Origin: Plasmodiophora brassicae
Taxonomy: Eukaryota; Endomyxa; Phytomyxea; Plasmodiophorida; Plasmodiophoridae
Assembly (NCBI GenBank): GCA_039704465.1
Contig: JASFAU010000003.1
Location: forward strand, 1-64,000
Length of the DNA: 64,000 nt
Reading direction: 5' to 3'
In this document: positions 56,741-64,000 of the stretch, piece after piece
Numbering within the stretch: the first letter of the stretch is position 1
Layout of the letters: every line of letters begins with the position of its first letter
Notes under the pieces: model-generated
Told to the model about the DNA's origin: nothing
Database searches by the model: none
Seen by the model: the letters and a program-made list of their open reading frames with translations, nothing else
Translations under genes and position numbers: made by a program

Positions 56741-57120
56741 TTGGTGACACAGCAATCGTCGAATATTCGAATAATTCGACGCCCGGTCTTCACTGTTCAA
56801 AACGACCGCCTGGACGGCTGGCTACCGTGGGCAGTTGTACCACAAGTGGAAGACGTCCCTCAATCACCAGAAATCATTCATCGACACTTTCTCTGTGACG
56901 TCGTCACACACTGGGTGCCCTCGCAGAGAATGAGGTCAGGAGGACTCGTCGTGGGTGAAGCCGTCATCGCCAGTCCGAGCAGTCTTGACCCTCCGCGAGT
57001 ACCGCGGTACAACAAGCTGGACGTGGCAACGTTCCGTCTGACATTCAGCAACGACATTATGGGTCGGGGAGCGGACGATCTCGTTCCTGCGTCGTCTGCG
57101 GTGGCCGTACCACGACCTAA
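56741..57120 (+). CDS. Hypothetical ORF ending in the foldback element
   Basis: A frame is open from 56741 through 57322; its last part is the left arm and loop of the inverted repeat at 57121-57392. Some stretches look protein-like (GWLPWAVVPQVEDVPQSPEI, LDVATFRLTFSNDIMG). About 30 bp around 56961-56990 nearly repeat 56465-56494 of the gene before (encoding ASPSSLDP versus ASPSGLDP), hinting at a partial duplication. The start is unclear. Low support. Confidence 0.3.
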
Positions 57121-57392
57121 AGCCAATCCTGCACGGTCAACCTGTGTCCGACCAAGCATAGTCGCAACCACAAGAGCTGCTACGAGCTATTTCACTCGTC
57201 GAGGACGATACGCAGGCGTGAAGAGCGGGCGGGGTCCGATCAGGATCCAGTTGATCGCTTACGACCCCGCCGGATCGGGGCCCGGCGACTCTTCACGCCT
57301 GCGTATCGTCCGCGATGAGTGAAATAGCTCGTAGCAGCTCTTGTGGTTTCGACTGTGCTTGGTCGAGCACAGGTTGACCGAGCGGATTGGCT
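57121..57392. repeat. Foldback element: ~105-bp inverted arms with short loop
   Basis: 57121-57225 is the near-perfect reverse complement of 57289-57392 (a handful of mismatches and a small indel near the outer ends). The 63-bp centre is itself partly self-complementary: ggcggggtc at about 57229-57237 pairs with gaccccgcc at about 57263-57271. The whole would fold into one ~270-nt hairpin. Such structures are typical of MITE or foldback-type elements, or of hairpin RNA precursors. Confidence 0.9.
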
Positions 57393-57500
57393 GCCGTCTG
57401 ACCATTTTAGCCTCGGACGCTAAATCGGGAATTGCCTCGTGAGGTGGCCCGCCTACCTAGCCGCTTCAGACTTCGTCGAGACACTCACCCATCGCAGACG

Positions 57501-59048
57501 ATGCGACCGTGGGCGCTGGTGCTGGGATGGTGCGTTGTTGCGGTGGCGTTCCTGGTCGAATCGGCGAAACCGGTGCTTCGATTGCAGCTGGACATGGCGA
57601 CCGCGCCGGCCAATGGCCACGTGGCCGATCAGGTGTTCATCGATGAAACCGTCGACGGTTTCGGCCTAGCGACAGCGCGTTCGTCACGTACCGAGTGACG
57701 GCGTTCGTAATGGGACCCTGACAACGTCGTGGCAGGCGGTGAGGAGCGGCAGCCAGGTGACGCCGCCGAGATTGCCGCCCAGTTCCTGAACGCTGTCCAC
57801 GTCCAGTACAGGAGCAAGCAGCTCGCGTTCGACGGCAAACAGCGAATCGTGAAGCACGCGTACGACAAGGTCCTAAAGGAGAAGGTACGTCCTGCGACCG
57901 GGTGGTTCGGCGCCTTCGCCAGCGCCAAACTCTCTTCACTTGGTACGCCCGCGACCGCCGCCGTGCGGCTTCGACCATGGTGAAACTGAAACGGGTTTCG
58001 TGGACACAGTTGGGACGGTGCGCAATTCCATGCTCCACTGCGAGTACACTGGCGGGGCACAGCTCATGCTGATGCGCTACGATGCGGACGAGGACCAGTA
58101 CGTGCCCGTGTTCGCGACGCTGCCGTTGATCACCGAGTCAGGCCCATGTACGCCCGGATAACTGATGTCTGCCACTGAACGGAACGCGTTAGAGATCCCG
58201 ACAATCCGGAGGTCGAGGAGGCGACGTTCCATCGGGACGCAGACGGCGGTCTGCCGTTCGTGCAGAGCCGGCCGCTGCGTCTGAGGCCCGGCGACTACAT
58301 TGTTGCCGGGTCCACCGCCACAATGCGGATGCTCAACCTGGTCCGTGTTCCATTTCGCATCGGGCCATTTGAAACTAAACCGCGAGGTGTGGTGCAGACC
58401 GACGTTGCTGGCATTGTTCGATCCTTCGCCAGAGACAAGAGCAACGGCGACGACGGCGACATCAGTAGCAACAACAGCAGCGACGCTTCTTTGCCTCAAC
58501 TCATCGTGGACAGGGTAAACGGCACCGTTGCCTCGAACCGGCCACGGTCTTACTCGGTGCAGGCGCTGGAAAGGAGACGTCAGGCGGGAAGCCCTGACAG
58601 GGAGCAACATCCGTTCTCGGTCATCGTCGGACTTGTCACCGAGAACAGGGCCATGTGGACACAGAGGCCGAAAACGACCTGGAAGACGTTGCAATCGGCA
58701 TCTCCGAGCGCGCTGGACACGGCTGCTGGTGGCGTGCTGGCGCTCGCCGCCTTTTGGATGGCGACGAGATGGGCACTGGGGAACGCGGAACGAGCGCTGA
58801 TACCCCCAACGGTGACGCAGAGGTTATCCGGCGCGTGGAAGCACGGCGCGAAGAAGATCGTTACCGGCACCTTGCTGTCGGCCGGGGCTGCTGCAGGCGT
58901 TGTCCACGTCAAGCAGCGTTACCCGCACGTGAACATTGCATCGATTCTCAGTGCCTCGAAGTTGGTGCCATCGTCAGGTGCACCCGCCCTGGTCTCTGCT
59001 ACTGCCGTCCCCGTGGCCCTATCGTTCTTCATCGTTGTCTTGTTGTGA
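57501..59048 (+). CDS. Signal-peptide membrane protein, lineage-specific
   Basis: ATG 57501 gives a signal peptide (MRPWALVLGWCVVAVAFLVESAKP). Exon 1 probably ends at 57690, with exon 2 from 57770 (GEERQPGDAAEIAAQFLNAV, a helical stretch ending KHAYDKVLKEK). A later exon encodes NSMLHCEYTGGAQLMLMRYD; a 56-bp intron at about 58138-58193 (donor ga/gtcagg) joins it to DPDNPEVEEATFHRDADGG. The last exon runs to 59048. Two or three hydrophobic segments follow near the end (GGVLALAAFWMATRWALG, VTGTLLSAGAAAGVVHV, ATAVPVALSFFIVVLL). The junction between exons 2 and 3 (57890-58010) is unresolved. No family recognised; probably an ER or surface membrane protein. Confidence 0.55.
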
Positions 59049-59117
59049 AGCAAGTACGTAAACATCATAGCAGTCCGCGCCGCTGTCTGCGGGCGTCTGG
59101 CGAAGGTATCCGCAACA

Positions 59118-60455
59118 TTACGACCCTGTCAGGTAGTGTAACAACTGCCACAGAATGATGGCCCAGACGGCAATCAGCAGCATCGGGACCGCATTGACGC
59201 TGTAGACACTACCAAAGAAGGGCGATGAGAAACACGAGAACTAATCAGGGGCGGCTCCGGCGTCGTTGTGGACCTTGGGAACGTATGGAACCCGGACATT
59301 GGCTTCGTCGACGGTGGCCACCCCTCACTGTACAGCTTCCCGATGTCCGACCTTGGGAGCAACGAGCTGAGCAACGATGAGTCAGAGCGTTCCCCAGAGG
59401 TCGTAGCAAGGACACTGACTCGAGCGGAATTCGAGGTCGATATTGTCTGAACAGGTCGCGAGGCTGAAGACGAACACCGTCAGACAGCGTCGACAATCGG
59501 TGGCAACAGCGCCACTCATACGGGAAACCGTCGGTATAGGATACGAGCTAGCGGCAGCACGCTGTCCAGGTCGACCTATTAGGCAGACCTGTCAAGCTGC
59601 CAGTCGGAAACGTTGACACACAGCAGTTCGATACCTCGTTCTGCTGCTGGAAGTAATGGTGGATGGCCGGCATGTCACATTCCAATCGCAGCAGGTTACC
59701 GCGATGCTGATGGACAAACTACGAACGGCAGTCAGCAAGCGAATCACGTGCGACGGAATGACGACCCACGGCGGCAGCAATGTAGAGCGGCATGGTCGGG
59801 TGGGATACAATCAGGAAGTCAAAGATGCGGACGACCACGTCGAACTTGTAAATCGTGTGGCTGAACCAGGTCAGGACCCAGCTCAGCGCGAAGAAGGACT
59901 GGATGTTCGCACGGTGCAGGAACCGGGCCACCGCCGGGTCCAGGCACTCCAGCAGCGGGAACAACAGGTTCAGCACCTCCACCACCACATCCAGCGATGG
60001 GCGCAGAAACTCCCTACACACCTCTCATCAATAGCAGGAACGGTGCGAGGGAGCGATGGGGGACCGTAGGTGGACCCGGGACAGGCGATCGCAGATAGCC
60101 AGGGCGAGGCGCTCGTCGTAGTCGCAGGCGATTAGGACAACGGAGCAGATGTCGTGGTACCCCTGGATGTAATGCAGGTGGCCGGCATGACGCGACATGA
60201 TACGGTTTATGATCCGCGACAGTTTGGCGCGCTCCCGTTCCCTGCGTTGGAACATGAGACAGGATTGCAATCGCGTCGTGGCGGACCGGACAGGCGTTCC
60301 AGGGGCCACCCCTGGCAGACGTCATAGTTGCAGAGCGACCGGGCCACATCCTTGTCGACGGTGTCGACATGCGTATGCGACGGCACCAAGTCGAACTGGT
60401 CGTCGGCGTCGTCCGCATCCGCGCCCGTGACGCCGAGCCTGCGCGACAACGACAT
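59118..60455 (-). CDS. TBC1D20/Gyp8-like Rab GTPase-activating protein with C-terminal anchor
   Basis: Exons found: 60455-60292 (5' end uncertain), 60241-60065, 60013-59770, 59718-59635, 59575-59522 and 59240-59118. Landmarks of TBC1D20: VDTVDKDVARSL, IMSRHAGHLHYIQGYHDICSV (with the catalytic Gln finger YIQGYHD), LNLLFPLLECLDPAVARFL, FFALSWVLTWFSH, FDVVVRIFDFLIVSHPTMPLY. The last exon ends in one hydrophobic helix (AVPMLLIAVWAIILWQLLHYL), a tail anchor placing it on the ER. TBC1D20 proteins switch off Rab1/Ypt1-type GTPases in ER-Golgi traffic. The Arg-finger-bearing N-terminal part was not found in frame; an upstream exon (perhaps within 60460-60660) is likely, and the 59243-59521 interval may hold another exon. 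Confidence 0.85.
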
Positions 60456-60788
60456 ACCATCAGCACCGATCCCCGCACCGACGCTCCGTCGTACAGCGTC
60501 GCCCACTGGCGGCGACGCCCGACGTTGCCGCCGGCCGACCGCCGACGCTGCGTCGCCATCCTCCGGAACAGACCGCCGACCGCACTCTTTCAGACAGACC
60601 CGGCCGTGGTGGAGGTGCAGCACGGACCTGACAAAATCGATACCGCCGCATGACGTGAACGTTTGTTTTTTTGGACACGTTGAGGGGCCCGGCGTGTCGT
60701 CTTTTTTTTGGGAGGGACAGCACAGGGTCATGCGGGTGGCCAGTGGTGCTACAAGGGGGGCGTGTCATTGCGGAGTTGGGCGGGTGTC

Positions 60789-62562
60789 ATGGAGGTCAAC
60801 CTGACGCGGTGGGAGTCGCTGGGCGCCGACCTCAACCTGGCCGCCCTGCGCCAGGACACCAGGCGGCTGGATCACTACCCGACCGATGTCGTGTCGCCGT
60901 CGGTGCCGGTCGCAACACGGGGGCGCGCGCCGCTGACCACGCACGTCTCGGTGTAGGTTCCCGGACGGCCCCGGAGACCACGCCGAGGACCGACCCCCGC
61001 TCAAGGGGTCCGACGTCCTGCTCGTCATTCTACGACGGGCGTTTCGTCGCTTTGGGAAAGGATTCGCTGTTGGAACTCTATGTGCGTCGCTTGATTGTGT
61101 CGCGTCGCTCGCCCCCCGCGCTAATCCATCCCCGGTACTGGCACAGTGCAAAGCATGTTCACTGTATCGAAACTCGTGTTGCGGCGCGGCCGTAGGGACG
61201 GCCGGCAGATCAAGCGCCCATTGTACTATCCATACACTGCAGCGGGTCCGTTGCAGACGTGCTCTGACGGGGCGCGTATTCTAAACAGTGACGCGCTGTG
61301 CCTGAAGGAGGCTTTCGAGTTTGGGTCCTTCGTCGGGACGTTCCTGAGCGTGTTCGAGGTCGGCATGTTACTGAGCGAACGAGACGCCCTGTGTGCCGCT
61401 GACGAGGCGGATGGGGACGTGTGCAGGTCGCGACTAGCGTACGTCCGAGCGTTACCTCTGGGCGACAGCATGCATGACCCTGACGCGCTCTGGTAGGATT
61501 GTGCTCGCCGGCGCCGCCGCTGGCCTGTCGTTGCTGCTGGCGCCGGCGTCATCGCGTGTCCCGCTATCCGTGTTCTTTGGGATTCGAAGCCTGGAGGTGG
61601 CCTGCCATCTTCTCGTTCGCCGCGGGATCATTCCCGAGATCCCACACGCGGACGTCCTGCTCATGTCGCTGTCGTCCGGGCAGATCACCTGGGCGTGGAT
61701 GTTCAACCGGGCATCGCTGGATCCGGTGTTTGCCCGGTTCCTGGACACGTGCAGCGCCCGGAACCGTCCCGTCTGGGACGCCTACAGGGGTGTGCTGGAG
61801 GGCCGCATCCCGCTGCCCGACGACGTCCGTCGCGCCGTTAACGCCGACCGGTTCGCCCTCGGATACGACGAGTTCGTCGACTCGCAGCACACGTCGTGCG
61901 ACTTGTTGCACCCGAGGTACAAGTCGTGCACCTGGGCGAACATGTACGTAGCCGGACGTGGGGGCATCAACGGGCGATGCACGCTGACGGCGGTTTGCCG
62001 CAGAGTGGAGTTTGTCGAAGGGTCCTGCAGGTCGATACCGCTGTACGTCCCCGTGTACTGCCTGCCGCTGATCTTCTTCCGCACGCGACAACTGCTGGCC
62101 GCCCCGCTCCAACAGGCGCTCCAGACGCTGCTCAGTATCGTCCGATCGTCAATGTTCGTCGGCGCGTACATGGCGCTAGGCTGGACGGGCGCCTGCCTGT
62201 TGCGGTGATCCGCTACACCGTTCCCGATTGTCCCGTCGCCGTCTGATGGGGCGTGCCCGAGTAGTGCCATTCGGATGCAAACGCCCAAGCTGACCGGCCT
62301 GGTGACGGGCCTGTTTGCCGGTTGCGCCCTGTTCATCGAGAAGCCGTCGCGTCGGATCGAGCTGGCCCTGTACACGCTGTCGCATGCCTTGCAGTCGGCT
62401 GCAAAGGTCAGACGCCCGCCCAGCGCTAACAGCAATTGCTCATAGTATGTGCCTTGGCAGAACGCGTGCTGGAGCGCGCGCCAACGAGGGCTTCGCCTGA
62501 CGGTTCCCGGGCTGGACGTCCTCGGATTCTCCCTGTCGCCCGCCCTGCTTTGCTACACGTAA
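60789..62562 (+). CDS. TMEM135-like multi-pass membrane protein
   Basis: Exon 1 60789-60892 and the start of exon 2 at 60957 are firm; the middle (about 61120-61480) has at least two introns whose borders are not fixed. Then comes the long frame to 62204, followed by 62265-62406 and 62461-62562. Landmarks: LKGSDVLLVILRRAFRRFGKGF, EAFEFGSFVGTFLSVFEVG, VLAGAAAGLSLLLAP, FGIRSLEVACHLLVRRGIIP, HADVLLMSLSSGQITWAWMF, LHPRYKSC, RSIPLYVPVYCLPLIFFR, and a second half-repeat PKLTGLVTGLFAGCALFIEKPSRRIELALYTL (split here by my reading only) ending VLGFSLSPALLCYT. TMEM135 proteins share the Tim17-like fold and act in peroxisome/mitochondria lipid balance. Confidence 0.85.
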
Positions 62563-62814
62563 GCAGTACACGTCGCACGTCATCTGTCGAAACTGAGCGA
62601 CCGCCCAGGTACGTGTTCGAACCGACGGCGCTGCGACGAGGGTACATGTCCCTGATGAAGTGGCTGATCGGGTCGGGGTCCGCGTCCCTGCAGGCCTCGC
62701 CAGGCCTGCAGTCCCCCGCCCGTCGAAACTCGTAATCGCCTCTGCCCCGAAGGAATACACCCGCTCGCTGTCGCAGTCGGTGGGGCGAGCGCGCAGGAGA
62801 CGTGTATTCGACGG

Positions 62815-64000
62815 TCAGAGCCAGCCCTGGGACCCAGCCACGACCTGGAGAACGGACGACAGGACGGCGGCCAGGGCGCCGCCCGTCCCGGCCAGGGTGA
62901 CGCAGAGCGGCTGATCCCGAATCGGAATCGGGTTGTCGTACCTCTTTGTCATATCGTACAGCGCGTTGGCGTACGTCGCCCCGGACAGGAGGCCCGTCAG
63001 GCCCATCAGGGCGAACTGCGCCTCGAGCGGCATGAACGGGGCGCGAACGTGCGCGACGAACAGGGCGAAGGTGGCCGTCAGCGGCACCAGGATCAGCGAG
63101 AACCGGCGAATCGTCACGAACGACAACGACGACCGCGCGACGAAGATGCCCGACTGCATGCAGAGGATGAGGATCTCCAGCGAATGCTGGACGGCCCAGG
63201 ACGGCTGCTTGCCCGCGCTGGATGTCGCCAGGGCCTGGCAGCGGGACGCCAGCAGGCCGTGCATGGCGGCCACCACGAAATACATCCAGGCGACGTTGCC
63301 GATGTGGACCCAGGCCGAACGCAGGGCGCCCGCAACGCGCGTCGTCGTCAGGCGCGCCGGCATCTTGTGTGCCAGGGCCGCGTCCGGGTCCTGGTCCGCG
63401 CTTCGCTTCGCCAGCGGGTAGCACAGCGCGAAGAGCGCCGCCGCTGGGAACAGGCCGATCGACACGCGCGTCCTGACAGCCACGGTTAGGCACGGGTCGG
63501 GCACGACGGCCCGACGATCACCGACCTGAGATCAGCGCCAGCGCTCTTCGTGAGGAGCGCGAAGGCGGTGCCGAGGATGCCGGCGGCGCCGGTGCCCGCC
63601 GTCCACATGCCCAGGCTGCCGTCGGGGAACCGCGACATCGACGACAGGATGGCGATCTCGCCGAACGACGACGCGCACGATATGAGAATGATGGCGACGA
63701 TCGATGCGGACAGCACGGCCTGGATCGTCAGCGTCAGCAGCAGCGCGCCGAGCACGCTGCACGCCAGCGCGGTCACCACGCGGCTGCTCATGCTCAGGCT
63801 CGTCATGAACAAGTTCGACGCTACGCGACATGCGGTCAGGGATGTCGCCGGGGGGCATGGGGGCGCGCGCGCCTCGACGTACCTGAGACGAGGACGGTCC
63901 CGATGCCCATGGCGAGCGTGACGAGCCCGATCAGGTCGAGCTTTCCGAATTCCTTCATCATGGGGTCCGCCAGCGCGCTGACGACGACGTACCCGATATT
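62815..64000 (-). CDS. CLN3: CLN3 (battenin/Btn1) lysosomal membrane protein, 5' end outside window
   Basis: Exons 64000-63883 (cut by the window edge), 63820-63526 and 63472-62815. CLN3 landmarks: SCASSFGEIAILSSMSRFP, MWTAGTGAAGILGTAFALL, then ILILCMQSGIFVARSSLSF, GLTGLLSGATYANALYDM, and VTLAGTGGALAAVLSSVL near the end. It is a multi-pass protein of lysosome/vacuole membranes, linked in other species to glycerophosphodiester export and lumenal pH. Introns are 62 and 53 bp and keep the frame. The N-terminal helices and start lie beyond 64000. Confidence 0.92.

Noticed and set aside
59260..59460. + strand peptide NVWNPDIGFVDGG resembling a Cys-loop receptor stretch
   Set aside because: Only one short motif resembles the family; the region lies within the - strand TBC1D20-like gene (probable intron or exon) and no other receptor features were found.
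1..64000. CRISPR arrays, rRNA and tRNA genes
   Set aside because: No regularly spaced identical short repeats, no rRNA core sequences and no convincing tRNA T-arm plus acceptor pairs were noticed by eye; tRNAs with introns could have been missed without a scan.

Overview
The window is nuclear DNA of a eukaryotic protist with a compact, GC-rich genome. It opens with the 3' part of a spliceosomal U6 snRNA. Most genes have short GT-AG introns, nearly all 47-80 bp, and many neighbours are head-to-head. The gene set is eukaryotic: GARP, HOPS and Rab-GAP components, kinesin-9, TMEM135, CLN3, GABA-B-like receptors, and a PPR protein with a DYW-like tail. Kinesin-9 (KIF6 type) points to a flagellated stage. 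Composition and gene style would suit a plasmodiophorid rhizarian such as Plasmodiophora. That is inference only; nothing here proves it.

Positions 1-20000 are accessory. A U6 end (1-72) is followed at once by a 5.3 kb non-LTR retrotransposon (ORF1, then an ORF2 with endonuclease, reverse transcriptase and Cys-rich tail, broken by two frameshifts). After one three-exon hypothetical gene come two damaged ubiquitin-specific-protease-like copies (7826-8826 and 15088-15986). The second abuts another LINE fragment and has its 5' part inverted. Around and after them lies about 10 kb of degenerate roughly 1 kb repeats, with a 397 bp identical direct repeat, a 162 bp tandem array and a long palindrome. 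Few real genes are visible there.

Positions 20000-32000 are signalling-rich: two divergent class C (GABA-B-like) receptors (one with five exons, one intronless), a PA-domain seven-helix membrane protein, an acidic coiled-coil protein, and an AGC kinase with a TH1-like N-terminus. Positions 32000-39600 hold secreted or surface proteins (a GPI-type protein, a secreted DNA/RNA nuclease-like protein, an Asp/His-rich small protein), Cu/Zn superoxide dismutase and an organellar PPR protein with a DYW-like C-terminus.

Positions 39800-64000 are dense housekeeping: a coiled-coil protein, a type II DnaJ with HPE in place of HPD, a MATE transporter, VPS53, kinesin-9, a thiol dioxygenase (ADO/PCO family), VPS33, two lineage-specific proteins, a 105-bp-arm foldback element, a TBC1D20-like Rab GAP with a C-terminal anchor, TMEM135, and the 3' part of CLN3 running off the right edge. 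Several of these act on vesicle traffic and the endolysosome (VPS53 in GARP, VPS33 in HOPS/CORVET, TBC1D20 on Rab1, CLN3 in the lysosome).

Exon coordinates were worked out by hand from reading frame, splice signals and family conservation. Where a junction is uncertain the entry says so.
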